Source: an uncultured Eubacteriales bacterium | GTDB lineage: Bacteria > Bacillota > Clostridia > Oscillospirales > Oscillospiraceae | DNA: 64,000 bases | NCBI GenBank assembly: GCA_900545495.1 | Contig: UQZJ01000014.1 | Coordinates: 1-64,000, forward strand | Direction of reading: 5' to 3' | Part shown: one piece after another, positions 41,593 to 50,551 of the stretch | How the letters are laid out: each line of letters opens with the position of its first letter | How positions within the stretch are numbered: position 1 is the first letter of the stretch | The notes under the pieces: model-generated | Told to the model about the DNA's origin: nothing | Seen by the model: the letters and a program-made list of their open reading frames with translations, nothing else | The model's database searches: none | Made by a program: the position numbers and the translations under genes

Positions 41593-42840
41593 TTACTCGG
41601 CCTTCTGGGTCAGAGTCGCCCAATCCAGGTTGTCCCAGTCGGGCTCGTTCACAGCGGCGCTGCTGTCAGCCCAGTAGAAGCCCAGGTTGGTCAGGATGTT
41701 GGTCCACTCGGCGGAGTGGGCGGCCACATACTCAGCGTAGGTGGTGTCGCCGTCGACCTTGGTCAGAGCAAAGTTCTTCAGGGTGTAGATGGCAGGCACG
41801 CCGTCGGGGTACAGGATGTCAGCGGCAGCGGTGTTGCAGGGATAGGTGTCAAACTCCTCGCCCCAAGCAGCCTGCGTCTCGGCGGAGCCGAACCACTCGG
41901 CAAAGGCCTTGACAGCCTCGGTCTCCTCGTCGGTACGGCCTTCCTTGTTCAGGATGCCCAGGTACTCGGCAATGTAGTAGGTGCCGTCATCGATCTCCAC
42001 CAGATTCCAGTTCTCGGGAGTCATGGTGCCCTTCAGCGGGGTCTCGGAGCTCTCGGCAGCGGCATCGATCTTGCCGTACAGGGAGGAGGAGTAGAAGGTG
42101 GAGACAGCCACATCGCCCTTGTTCAGAGGATCGAAGCCGTACTTGTAAGTATCATCGGAGGAATACACGCCGTTGGCGCAGTAGTTCCACAGCATCTTCC
42201 AGCCATCGATGGACACACCGCCGGCGGGGGAGGAGGGATCGATGAAGGAGTACAGCAGAGCGGAGTTGATGTTGGCGTTGGTGGTGCCGCCGACCTTGTT
42301 CTGACGATACCACTTGTAGCCGCAGTCCACGATGTCGGACCAGTGAGCAAAGTGCAGAGCCTCGCCATTGGTACCAAGCTCATCGTTGCGGTACAGCATC
42401 AGCACGTTCTGGATGACCAGACCGTAGGCAGCGCCGGGATAGGCATACTCACCCACCTGATCGGCCCAAGTGGGCGTCCAGTCCACCAGGGACAGGTTCT
42501 CGTAGGTGCCGTTGACCACCTGGCTCCAGCGGGTCTCGTTCAGACCGAACAGGATGTCGCCGTCCTTGTTCTCGTTGGCAGCCTGAATGGCGGCGGTATC
42601 ACCGGAGATGACGCTGTTGTCGTCGATGGAGATGGTGAAGCCGGCGTCCTTGGCGGCGTTGATGAGCCAAGTGGTGCGCTCGGTGGAGTTGGAGTTGGAG
42701 TAGATGCGGATGGTATAGCCGGAATAATCCTTGGCGTCGGGGGTATCATTGCCGCCATTTTCGTCGGGGGTCTTCTCGCCGCACGCCACCAGGCTCAGAG
42801 CCATGACCAGCGCCAGCAAAAGAGCAATAAACTTTTTCAT
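41593..42840 (-). CDS. Extracellular solute-binding lipoprotein (iron/phosphonate/sugar-phosphate-type)
   Basis: 415 residues. Signal peptide and lipobox LSLVACG (Cys about 20), Gly/Asp linker, then a class-C/D type-2 periplasmic-binding fold: YTIRIYSNSNSTERTTWLINAAKDAGF (early lobe), DGDILFGLNETRW and AYGLVIQNVLMLYRND. It captures the substrate for the fused permease and ATPase. Related proteins bind ferric iron, aminoethylphosphonate, polyamines or hexose phosphates; the adjacent binding-protein/YesM/YesN sensor set is most reminiscent of organophosphate systems (inference). Its promoter has a good -10 but no -35. Confidence 0.88.
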   Translation of the reverse strand: MKKFIALLLALVMALSLVACGEKTPDENGGNDTPDAKDYSGYTIRIYSNSNSTERTTWLINAAKDAGFTISIDDNSVISGDTAAIQAANENKDGDILFGLNETRWSQVVNGTYENLSLVDWTPTWADQVGEYAYPGAAYGLVIQNVLMLYRNDELGTNGEALHFAHWSDIVDCGYKWYRQNKVGGTTNANINSALLYSFIDPSSPAGGVSIDGWKMLWNYCANGVYSSDDTYKYGFDPLNKGDVAVSTFYSSSLYGKIDAAAESSETPLKGTMTPENWNLVEIDDGTYYIAEYLGILNKEGRTDEETEAVKAFAEWFGSAETQAAWGEEFDTYPCNTAAADILYPDGVPAIYTLKNFALTKVDGDTTYAEYVAAHSAEWTNILTNLGFYWADSSAAVNEPDWDNLDWATLTQKAE

Positions 42841-42894
42841 TCCTGAATCTCCTTTTCAAAAAGTCGGACAGTGCGGGATGCACCATCACACCAT

Positions 42895-42923
42895 TATTAT
42901 ACCAGCGCGGCAACGACCGAAAA
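42895..42923 (-). promoter_or_regulatory. Probable activator-dependent promoter of the ABC operon
   Basis: Minus strand: extended -10 TGGTATAAT (core at 42895-42900) with no recognisable -35 (TTTTTC at 42918-42923). A good -10 with a poor -35 is what a promoter activated by the adjacent AraC-type regulator would show. Confidence 0.5.
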
Positions 42924-42960
42924 AACGGGTCATCTCTGCGATTATCCAGACGATTCTGAC

Positions 42961-42999
42961 AAAAGGGACAGCGCGTGTCAAAACGCACTGTCCCTTTTT
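42961..42999. terminator. Terminator after the response-regulator gene
   Basis: AAAAGGGACAG and CTGTCCCTTTTT arms with an inner CGCGT/ACGC extension; T-runs on both strands. It ends the regulator operon before the ABC operon promoter. Confidence 0.82.
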
Positions 43000-43010
43000 G
43001 TGCAGTTTTC

Positions 43011-43751
43011 CTAATGACACCGATCCTGATATTCCGACGGTGACATACCGGTGAGCTTTTTGAACGTGCTGCCGAAATAGGCCACGTCGCGGTAGCCCAC
43101 CATCTCCGCCACCTCGTACACCTTGTACCGGCAGTCCCGCAGCAGCGAGCGGGCCATGTGGATGCGGTACTGGGTGAGATAGCCCAGCGCCGTGTAGTTC
43201 GTCTCCTTCTTGAACACATGGCTCAGATGCCCCTCACTGATGCCGATGTGCCGGGCGATGGCGGCGATATTGATATCGGCGTCGGCATAGTGCTCGGCGA
43301 TGTAGTTCAGGGTCTGGAGCACATACTTGCTCTTGTCGCCCTTGGGCAGCAGCGGGGTGTCCTCCGCAGGCTGGGCAGCGCCCTCCTTTTCCCGTACGCG
43401 GGCGATGGCGGCCATCAGATCCTGATCCCGGAAGGGCTTGAGCAGGTAGTCCGCCGCGCCGTAGCGCAGGGCGGAGCGGGCGTAGTCGAACTCGTCGTAG
43501 GCGGTGAGGACGATGAAGTGGGCGGTGCAGTCCCGCTCGCGGAGGCGGCGCATCATCTCGATGCCGTCCATGCGGGGCATCCGCACATCGGTGATGATGA
43601 GGCTGGGGTTGTAGCGCTCTGCGGCGGCGAGGCCCTCCTCGCCGTTGGCGGCCTCTCCCACCACCACACAGTCCATGGAGGCCCAGTTCATGCCCAGCAC
43701 GATGCCGCGGCGCACCACCGTCTCGTCGTCAACGATCAATACCTTCAGCAT
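43011..43751 (-). CDS. YesN-type response regulator (receiver + AraC HTH)
   Basis: 246 residues. Receiver with acidic residues D8/D9, phospho-acceptor D55 in IITDVRMP, and K105 in LLKPF. AraC-type double HTH at about 145-242 (INIAAIARHIGISEGHLSHVFKKE ... YEVAEMVGYRDVAYFGSTFKK). It pairs with the YesM-type kinase encoded just upstream (22-bp overlap). Its most probable target is the ABC operon whose promoter lies 150 bp downstream. Confidence 0.94.
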   Translation of the reverse strand: MLKVLIVDDETVVRRGIVLGMNWASMDCVVVGEAANGEEGLAAAERYNPSLIITDVRMPRMDGIEMMRRLRERDCTAHFIVLTAYDEFDYARSALRYGAADYLLKPFRDQDLMAAIARVREKEGAAQPAEDTPLLPKGDKSKYVLQTLNYIAEHYADADINIAAIARHIGISEGHLSHVFKKETNYTALGYLTQYRIHMARSLLRDCRYKVYEVAEMVGYRDVAYFGSTFKKLTGMSPSEYQDRCH

Positions 43752-45432
43752 GGTCTTCTCCTTTCGTCATGGGCAGGCGCAGTGTGATACAGCTGCCGTT
43801 TCCACCGTCGGATGCGGCGGTGAGGCCGTAGCCCTCGCCGTAGTACAGGCGGATGATGCGATCCACGTTGTTCAGCCCCAGATGGCCGCCGGGGATGTCC
43901 TCGTGGCGGGCAAGGCGCGCCAGCACCTCCGGTTCGATGCCCCGACCGTTGTCGGACACCCGCAGCAGCAGGTCGTCCCCATCGGACTCCGCCCACAGCT
44001 TGATATACCCCTCCTCCAGATCCGCCACGCCGTGGATGATGGCGTTTTCCACCAGCGGCTGAAGCACCATCTTAGGCACGATGCAGTGCTGGAAGCGCTC
44101 GTCCACGTCGATCTCGCAGACGAACCGATCCTCAAAGCGGATCTCCTGAATATTCAGGTACTGCCGGACCAGCTCCAGCTCGTCCTCCAGCGGGATCAGC
44201 TCGCTGCCGGAGATACCTGCCCGCAGCAGCGCCGCCAGATCGGTGGACATGGCGGCGATCTGGGGAACATGGTTGGCCACGCCCAGCCATTTCATGCAGT
44301 CCAGCGTGTTGTAGAGGAAGTGGGGGTTCAGCTGTGCCTGCAGCATCCGCAGCTGCGTCTCGTTCAGCTCCTTCTGCCGCTGGACGGAGCGTTCCAGATT
44401 CTGCCGGTACTCCTCGGTCATGCGGTTGAAGCTGGCGGCCAGACGTCCCAGCTCATCGGGGCTGTCCAGATAGAGCTGGGCGTCATAGTCACCCCGCTCC
44501 ACCTGCCACATGGCGTCGTCCAGCGCATTGACGGGCCGGGACAGGTAGCGGCTGAGCCACCACGCGGCCACGGCGCACAGCGCCAGACACAAAAAGCCCA
44601 GCGCCGCGCCTACCAGATACAGGGAGCGCAGCACCTGCCCCGTGTAGATGCGGGACTGTTGGAGCAGCAGGGTGAAGCCTCCGGCGCCGTAGGCGGTATA
44701 GAACGTGCAGTTGTCACCGGCAGCGCCGGTGAGGCTCTGCCCCGACAGCAGCTGACCACGCAGGGCGGCTACAGTGCGGTCCGCCTGCACGGTACGGGTG
44801 TAGTAGACGGTGCGCCATGTGCCGTCCAGCACCAGCAGATCGTCGGCGGGCGCCATCAGGCCGTCAAAGAGCTGGGCAAAGCCGTCGCTGTCCATGCGGA
44901 CGGTGACATAGCCCAGCAGCTGCCCACCGTAGGCGGTGATGGTGCGGGCCGCCAGCAGCCCCTTGCCGGAGCTGAGGAAGACCGTACCGCTGCCGCTTCG
45001 TGCGGCGTACAGCGCACCCCAGTCCGTGTCCAGCGGGGCGGCGGGCAGGGAGGTGTCCGTCGTATAGAGACAGACACCCTGCGCGTTGTAGATGTCCAGT
45101 GCGGCGTAGGGCCGCAGCGGGGCGGCGCGGCGGTAGAGAAACTGGTACAGAAGACGGGAGTCCTGCTCCGTCCGGCGCAGGACGCTGCGTGTGATGGTGC
45201 TGGTGGCCAGCGCGTCCAGCGTATCGCCGCACAGGGCGGCGGCGTTGTCAAAGCGGGCGCACAGGGCGTGCAGGGTTTCCTGTCCCTGCTGCGCCTGGGT
45301 ATGCTCGGTACGCGCCACGATGACCCGCATCATCACCACGTCGCACAGCAGCAGCGGCATCAGGGTCACCACCAGAATGGTGGCAAAGATCCGGTTGCGG
45401 AAGGAGCGGCGGATCCAGTTTTTCAGCTTCAT
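43729..45432 (-). CDS. YesM-type sensor histidine kinase
   Basis: 567 residues. TM1 at 15-38, an extracytoplasmic sensing domain (about 40-260), TM2 at 270-293, HAMP (295-350) and a HisK_5-type phosphorylation segment QLNPHFLYNTLD with H371. The ATPase has N463 (LVENAIIHG) and DNGRGIE (494-500). This family usually partners with AraC-type regulators and nutrient ABC importers. It overlaps both the regulator gene and the upstream lipoprotein gene, so all three are translationally coupled. Confidence 0.93.
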   Translation of the reverse strand: MKLKNWIRRSFRNRIFATILVVTLMPLLLCDVVMMRVIVARTEHTQAQQGQETLHALCARFDNAAALCGDTLDALATSTITRSVLRRTEQDSRLLYQFLYRRAAPLRPYAALDIYNAQGVCLYTTDTSLPAAPLDTDWGALYAARSGSGTVFLSSGKGLLAARTITAYGGQLLGYVTVRMDSDGFAQLFDGLMAPADDLLVLDGTWRTVYYTRTVQADRTVAALRGQLLSGQSLTGAAGDNCTFYTAYGAGGFTLLLQQSRIYTGQVLRSLYLVGAALGFLCLALCAVAAWWLSRYLSRPVNALDDAMWQVERGDYDAQLYLDSPDELGRLAASFNRMTEEYRQNLERSVQRQKELNETQLRMLQAQLNPHFLYNTLDCMKWLGVANHVPQIAAMSTDLAALLRAGISGSELIPLEDELELVRQYLNIQEIRFEDRFVCEIDVDERFQHCIVPKMVLQPLVENAIIHGVADLEEGYIKLWAESDGDDLLLRVSDNGRGIEPEVLARLARHEDIPGGHLGLNNVDRIIRLYYGEGYGLTAASDGGNGSCITLRLPMTKGEDHAEGIDR

Positions 45433-46409
45433 GATGCCTCCTCCGCCGTCAGGCTCTGCCAGATGGCCAGCAGCTCCGCTTGACGGGCGCCGGCGGCATA
45501 GGCATCGTAGGCCATGGCACGGGGCAGCGCGGCGCTTGCGGCCGCCTGACCGCGCACGGCGCGGCGGGACTGGCGGGTCAGGCGCGTCTGCACCTCGTCA
45601 CTGAGCAGGAAGTCGATGAAGGCGCGGGCGTTGTCTTCGTGGAGGCAGCCCTGCACCACGGCGGCGCAGTCCGGCTGGATCACCGTACCCTCCGCCGGGT
45701 AGACCACGGTGACGCTGAAGCCGTTGTCCGCGGCCTGCAGCGCCAGATCCTCGGTGGCGACGCCCACATAGCAGCTGCCGTCCGCCACGGCGTCCACCGC
45801 GTCGGCGGCGGAGGGCAGTACGCCGCTGAGATTGTGGGAAAAGGCGGCCAGCACCGTCTCATCCTCGCCGGGCAGCGATTGGGTCAGCGCCTGCAAAACG
45901 GTGCAGCCCGTGGCGGAAACGGTAGGGTCGGGACAGGCGATGCGTCCCCGCCACGCGGTATCCAGCAGACCGCTCCAGCTGTCCGGCACGTTGCGCTGCA
46001 CCAGTTGGTCGTTGTAGAGCAGCACCATGGGCAGCAGGGAAAAGGCCGTCCAGCGATCCTCGCTGTCCCGGTAGGCGTCGGAGATATCCGCCGCCAGCGG
46101 CGCGGCGTAGGGCGCGAAGCAGTCCCCGTAGGCGGAGAGGCAGTCCGGCGCCGCACCCAGCAGCAGGTCACAGCCGGAGTCTCCGGCGGCGATCTGCGCC
46201 AGCAGGGGCAGGGTGCCGTCGGCGGTGCGTACCTCCACCCAGATGCCGGTGCGGCGCTCGAACTCCCGCACCGTATCGTCGTAAGCGGCGGCGCTGCGGG
46301 CGGTGAAGATCACAAGGCGCGCCGCCTCATCCGGCGCGGAGACGGACTGTCCGCCGCCGCAGCCGCACAGCAGGAGCAATATGCACAGTAGGGGGATCAC
46401 GCGCCGCAT
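45429..46409 (-). CDS. Binding-protein-like sensory lipoprotein upstream of the kinase
   Basis: 326 residues. Lipoprotein signal LLLLCGCG (Cys about 15), then a type-2 periplasmic-binding fold (ARLVIFTARSAAAYDDTVREFERRTGIWVEVRTADG, CDLLLGAAPDCLSAYGD, MVLLYNDQL, GRIACPDPTVSATGC). The last two resemble iron/phosphonate/sugar-phosphate binders. No permease is encoded with it. It starts the operon with the kinase (4-bp overlap) and regulator, so it probably presents ligand to the kinase, in the manner of PgtC in the Salmonella phosphoglycerate regulatory set; that comparison is inference. Confidence 0.85.
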   Translation of the reverse strand: MRRVIPLLCILLLLCGCGGGQSVSAPDEAARLVIFTARSAAAYDDTVREFERRTGIWVEVRTADGTLPLLAQIAAGDSGCDLLLGAAPDCLSAYGDCFAPYAAPLAADISDAYRDSEDRWTAFSLLPMVLLYNDQLVQRNVPDSWSGLLDTAWRGRIACPDPTVSATGCTVLQALTQSLPGEDETVLAAFSHNLSGVLPSAADAVDAVADGSCYVGVATEDLALQAADNGFSVTVVYPAEGTVIQPDCAAVVQGCLHEDNARAFIDFLLSDEVQTRLTRQSRRAVRGQAAASAALPRAMAYDAYAAGARQAELLAIWQSLTAEEAS

Positions 46410-46439
46410 GGCAGGCCCTCCTTATCGGTCAGATGTGGT

Positions 46440-47891
46440 TCAGCGGCAGTTCTTCAGCACCTCGCATACCAGTGCGTACATCCGCTTGACGGAGTCCACA
46501 CCCAGCCGCTCCCGGGGGGAGTGGATGTCGTGCAGCTCCGGCCCGAGGGAGACGGCGTCCAGTCCGGGCATCTTGTTGATGAGCAGACCGCACTCCAGAC
46601 CGCCGTGGGTGGCCATGATAACGCCGTCCTGTCCGGTGATCTGCTTGTAGGAGGCCATCACCGTGTCCCGCAGCGGGGACTGGCGGGCATACTGCCACGC
46701 CGGGTAGTCGCCCCGGGTGGACACGGTGCCGCCGCCGGTGTACTCCACGATGGCGCGCACCCGCTGGAGCAGCAGCTCCTTCTGGGTGGCCACGGAGGAG
46801 CGGATGGAGAAGGAGAAGTGCAGGCCGTCGCCGCAGGCGGTCATGACGCCCAGATTCAGGGAGGTCTGGACGAGGCCGGGGAAGTCGGCGCTCATGACCT
46901 CCACACCCTGGGGCAGCGTCAGCAGCACATGGAGGAGCCGGCTGGAGTCCTCGGCGGAGTAGGCGGCGTCGGCGTCGGCGGCCGCACAGGTGAGGGCCAC
47001 ACCGCCGTCGGTGGCGGCGTATTCGTTTTTCAGGATGCCGTCAAACTCCCGGATGAAGGCGGCGAAGTCCTCTGCCTTTCCGGCGGGGACAGCCACCACC
47101 GCATCGCAGCGGGTGCAGATCACGTTGTCAAACTGACCGCCCCGGAGGTCGGCGATCCGCAGCGTACCCAGCCGCTCCATGGCGCTGTACAGCACGCGGC
47201 TGATGAGGTCGTTGCCGCTGCCGCGGCCCTTGTCGATCTCCGCGCCGGAGTGACCGCCCTTCAGGCCGCCGATGGACACGGCGAAGCACGCCTCGTCGGT
47301 CAGAGGCTCCTTCGCGGCGGGTACGAAGCAGTCGGCCCGCAGACCTCCGGCGCAGGAGACGGTGAACACACCCTCCTCCTCGGAGTCCAGATTCAGCAGG
47401 CGGCGGCCCTTCAGGTCGGAGCAGTCCAGCGCCACAGCGCCGTCCATGCCCGTCTCCTCGTCCACGGTGATGACCACCTCCAGCGGGGGATGGGACAGGG
47501 AGTCGTCCGCCAGAATGGCAAAGGCGGCGGCAACGGCGATGCAGTCATCGCCGCCCAGCGAGGTCTTTTCCGCCCAGACATACCGGCCGTCGGTGGCCAG
47601 ATCCAGACCCTCACGGGTCATGTCCTTGGGGCAGTCCTCCGTCTGGGCGCAGACCATGTCCATGTGGCCCTGCAAAATAACGGGGGCGGCATTTTCATAG
47701 CCGGGAGAGGCGTCTTTCCAGATGATGACGTTGTTGCAGTCCTCCTGCCGGTACCGCAGGCCAAGCTCCTTGGCCATGGTCACGCACAGGTCACTGATGA
47801 TCTTGGTGTTGCCGCTGCCGTGAGGCACCGCGCACAGCCGTTCAAAATAGTCGAAAACAGATTTCGGCTCCAGATGAGAGAGAATTCCCAT
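46440..47891 (-). CDS. pepD: Aminoacyl-histidine dipeptidase (PepD, M20 family)
   Basis: 483 residues. Di-zinc peptidase: metal ligands in LQGHMDMV (H76, D78), bridging Asp in GGDDCIA (D115 region), catalytic Glu and ligand Glu in VDEETGMDG (E145/E146), and a C-terminal His in ATHGGLECGLL. It cleaves Xaa-His and other dipeptides in the cytoplasm. Length fits PepD (about 485). A Xaa-Pro peptidase gene lies 30 bp upstream on the same strand, giving a peptide-degradation pair. Confidence 0.94.
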   Translation of the reverse strand: MGILSHLEPKSVFDYFERLCAVPHGSGNTKIISDLCVTMAKELGLRYRQEDCNNVIIWKDASPGYENAAPVILQGHMDMVCAQTEDCPKDMTREGLDLATDGRYVWAEKTSLGGDDCIAVAAAFAILADDSLSHPPLEVVITVDEETGMDGAVALDCSDLKGRRLLNLDSEEEGVFTVSCAGGLRADCFVPAAKEPLTDEACFAVSIGGLKGGHSGAEIDKGRGSGNDLISRVLYSAMERLGTLRIADLRGGQFDNVICTRCDAVVAVPAGKAEDFAAFIREFDGILKNEYAATDGGVALTCAAADADAAYSAEDSSRLLHVLLTLPQGVEVMSADFPGLVQTSLNLGVMTACGDGLHFSFSIRSSVATQKELLLQRVRAIVEYTGGGTVSTRGDYPAWQYARQSPLRDTVMASYKQITGQDGVIMATHGGLECGLLINKMPGLDAVSLGPELHDIHSPRERLGVDSVKRMYALVCEVLKNCR

Positions 47892-47922
47892 GTATCAAAA
47901 CTCCTTTCAGAAATCGCGGCGG

Positions 47923-49707
47923 TCAGCGGTGCAGCGGCGCGGTGGCCTGCGCCAGCCACGCCTGCTCCTCCGCACCCAGCAGGGGGGAGACGGTATCGTA
48001 CACCAGCTTGTGGTAGTCGTTGAGCAGCGCCAGCTCCGGCTCCGTCAGCAGGGAGACGTCGATGGCGTCCCGGTCGAAGGGTACCATGGTCAGCGGCTCC
48101 AGATACATGAACTGGCCAAACTCCGTCTTATCGCCGGTACGCACCAGCACCAGATTCTCATGGCGGATGCCGAATTTACCGGCGGCGTAGTAGCCCGGCT
48201 CGTTGGAGATGACCATGCCCTCCTCCAGCGTGATGCGGCGTCCGTCGGCGCTGCGCAGGCGGAAGCTCTGGGGTCCCTCGTGGACGCTGAGGATGTAGCC
48301 CACGCCGTGACCGGTGCCGTGGTTGTAGTCCATGCCCAGCTCCCACAGGGGCAGACGGGCCAGCACGTCCAGATTCTCGCCGGAGGCGCCGTGGGGGAAG
48401 CGGGCGGCGCCCAGCGCCAGATGGCCCTTGAGCACCAGTGTGAACATCCGCTTTTCCTCCTCGCCCACGGGGCCGAGGGCGATGGTGCGGGTCACGTCGG
48501 TGGTACCCTGCCGGTAGTGAGCGCCGGAGTCCAGCAGCAGCAGTCCCTCCGGGTGCAGCGGCACGTCCGTCTCCGGCGTGGGGTCGTAGTGGACGATAGC
48601 GCCGTGGGGGCCGTAGCCGGCGATGGTGTCAAAGCTCAGATCCAAAAAGTCCGGCTGCTCGGCGCGGAAGGCGGCCAGCTTGGCGGCGGCGGACAGCTCC
48701 GTAATGGGCTCCTTGCCGATGCGGTGCTTGAGCCAGTACAGGAAGCGGCACATGGCCGCGCCGTCCTTGATGTGGGCGGTGCGGAAATTCGCCATCTCCT
48801 CCGGCGTCTTGCAGGCCTTCATCAAAATGGCGGGGCTGGGCTGATCCAGCACCTCGGCGTGGGACAGGCTCTCCATGATGCGGTAGTTGGCGGTGGCGCT
48901 GTCGGCCATGATCCGCGTGCCGGCGGGCAGACCGCGCAGCATATCATACACGTCGCCGTAGGGGCGCAGGGTCACGCCGCAGGCGGCCAGCTTCTCCGCG
49001 ATCTCCGCCGGGACGGCCTGCGGCTGGATGCACAGCTGTGCGTCCTCCCGCCCGATGAGCAGGAAGGACAGAAAGACCGGTGTGCAGGCCACGTCGCCGC
49101 CGCGCAGGTTCAGCGCCCATGCGATCTCCGTCAGGCTGGTGAGCAGCAGGTAGGCGGCGTTTTCCTCTGTCATCTTCTCCCGCAGCTTGGCCAGCTTCTC
49201 CTCGCGGGTCAGACCGCAGCCGGTCAGCTCCCATACGGGGCGGTCGGACAGGGCGGGGCGGTCGGGCCATACGGCGTCCACCAGATCCTTGTCGCCGGCA
49301 AAGCGGATGTTCTTATCCTTCAGCGCATCCCGCAGAGTACCGGCGAAGCCGTTGGAGACGGTGCGGCCGTCAAAGCCCAGCACGCCGCCCTCCGGCAGCT
49401 GCTCGGCCAGAAACGCGCCGATGGTGGGGACGTCGGGCTGTCCCATGCGCATCAGCTCGATGCCGCTGCCGGCCAGCTGATCCGCCGCCTGCAAAAAGTA
49501 GCGGCCGTCCGTCCACAGAGCCGCACGCTCCGGCAGGATCACCAGCGTACCGGCGGAGCCGGTAAAGCCGGACAGGTAGGCGCGGGCCTTGAAAAAGTCG
49601 CCCACATACTCCGAGCCGTGGAAGTCGTCCGTGACCACCACATAGCCGTTCATGCCGTGCTGTGCCATCTCCCGGCGCAGCGTTGCCAGACGTTCTGTTA
49701 TGACCAT
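47923..49707 (-). CDS. Aminopeptidase P family (Xaa-Pro aminopeptidase)
   Basis: 594 residues. Two creatinase-N-like domains (about 1-300), then the M24 pita-bread domain with the five metal ligands: DSGAHYRQGTTDVTRT (two Asp), NHGTGHGVGYILSVHEGP (His), SNEPGYYAAGKFGIRHEN (Glu), and the following Glu in the last strand. It removes an N-terminal residue before proline. The length fits the long (three-domain) eukaryote-like AMPP form. I chose ATG 49707 with AAAGGCGG upstream; an in-frame ATG 27 codons before lacks a site. Confidence 0.93.
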   Translation of the reverse strand: MVITERLATLRREMAQHGMNGYVVVTDDFHGSEYVGDFFKARAYLSGFTGSAGTLVILPERAALWTDGRYFLQAADQLAGSGIELMRMGQPDVPTIGAFLAEQLPEGGVLGFDGRTVSNGFAGTLRDALKDKNIRFAGDKDLVDAVWPDRPALSDRPVWELTGCGLTREEKLAKLREKMTEENAAYLLLTSLTEIAWALNLRGGDVACTPVFLSFLLIGREDAQLCIQPQAVPAEIAEKLAACGVTLRPYGDVYDMLRGLPAGTRIMADSATANYRIMESLSHAEVLDQPSPAILMKACKTPEEMANFRTAHIKDGAAMCRFLYWLKHRIGKEPITELSAAAKLAAFRAEQPDFLDLSFDTIAGYGPHGAIVHYDPTPETDVPLHPEGLLLLDSGAHYRQGTTDVTRTIALGPVGEEEKRMFTLVLKGHLALGAARFPHGASGENLDVLARLPLWELGMDYNHGTGHGVGYILSVHEGPQSFRLRSADGRRITLEEGMVISNEPGYYAAGKFGIRHENLVLVRTGDKTEFGQFMYLEPLTMVPFDRDAIDVSLLTEPELALLNDYHKLVYDTVSPLLGAEEQAWLAQATAPLHR

Positions 49708-49893
49708 AGTAGGTATACCGCCTTTCCCAGCGGCAGACGCCGCCGTGTCGTATGTCGTTGTACCATTGGCGTACAATGGTGTCACCACCGATTATAGCAC
49801 AGGGAAAATAAAAAGTGTACCTTTATTTCTGCGGTGTATAAGGCGCGCGGCAGCGGCGTATAATGAGGCGATCCGGGAAAGGGGGACGATGCC

Positions 49894-50433
49894 GTGAAGC
49901 GGAGAGACCGGAAATGGCGCACCTGGGAGACGGCGGGATTGTTCGTTGTCATCCTGCTGGGCAACACGCTGCATTTTGTATATGATTGGACGGGACAGGC
50001 GCGGTGGGCGGCGTATGTGTCCGCCGTCAACGAGTCCACATGGGAGCATATGAAGCTGCTGTTCGTGCCGTGGCTTCTGTGGACGGCGGCCCAATGCATC
50101 GGCCTTCGCAGCCTGCGCCCCGCGGCGCCGCGGGCAGTCGGCTTGCTGGCGGGCATGGCCGCCATCCCGCTGCTGTTTTACGGCTACACGGGCGTTACAG
50201 GCGTCAATGTGGGCGTGGTGAACGTCCTCATCTTTCAGGCGGCGGTGCTGCTGGCCTTCTGGGTCAGCACGGCGCTGCAAAAGCGGGGTGCGCTGACCGC
50301 ACCGGTGTGGCAGGCGGTGGGAGTACTGGTCATGGCGGCGCTGTGCGCGGCGTTTGTGCTCTGGACGGTGTCGCCGCCTGCACTGCCCGTCTTTACCGAT
50401 CCCGTCGACGGGACGCGGGGCGTGACAATTTAA
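49894..50433 (+). CDS. Small polytopic membrane protein (DUF6512-like)
   Basis: 179 residues with about five hydrophobic helices and a conserved-looking ESTWEHMKLLFVPW segment at the first loop, a pattern I associate with DUF6512. GTG start with GAAAGGGGG upstream. Function unknown. It is flanked by a promoter-distal terminator and stands alone on the plus strand. Confidence 0.8.
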   Translation: MKRRDRKWRTWETAGLFVVILLGNTLHFVYDWTGQARWAAYVSAVNESTWEHMKLLFVPWLLWTAAQCIGLRSLRPAAPRAVGLLAGMAAIPLLFYGYTGVTGVNVGVVNVLIFQAAVLLAFWVSTALQKRGALTAPVWQAVGVLVMAALCAAFVLWTVSPPALPVFTDPVDGTRGVTI

Positions 50434-50442
50434 GCAGCCGGA

Positions 50443-50467
50443 GAGCCGCCCTTGGCGGCTCTTTTTC
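50443..50467 (+). terminator. Terminator after the DUF6512-like gene
   Basis: GAGCCGCC-CTT-GGCGGCTC followed by TTTTTC, starting 10 nt past the stop. Confidence 0.88.
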
Positions 50468-50551
50468 TTGACCCCGCGGGTGGGATGGTTTATAATGGAC
50501 GCATCGTATGTATATCTATTCGGTTCCGACCGAGGACTGGAGGCGACAGGA

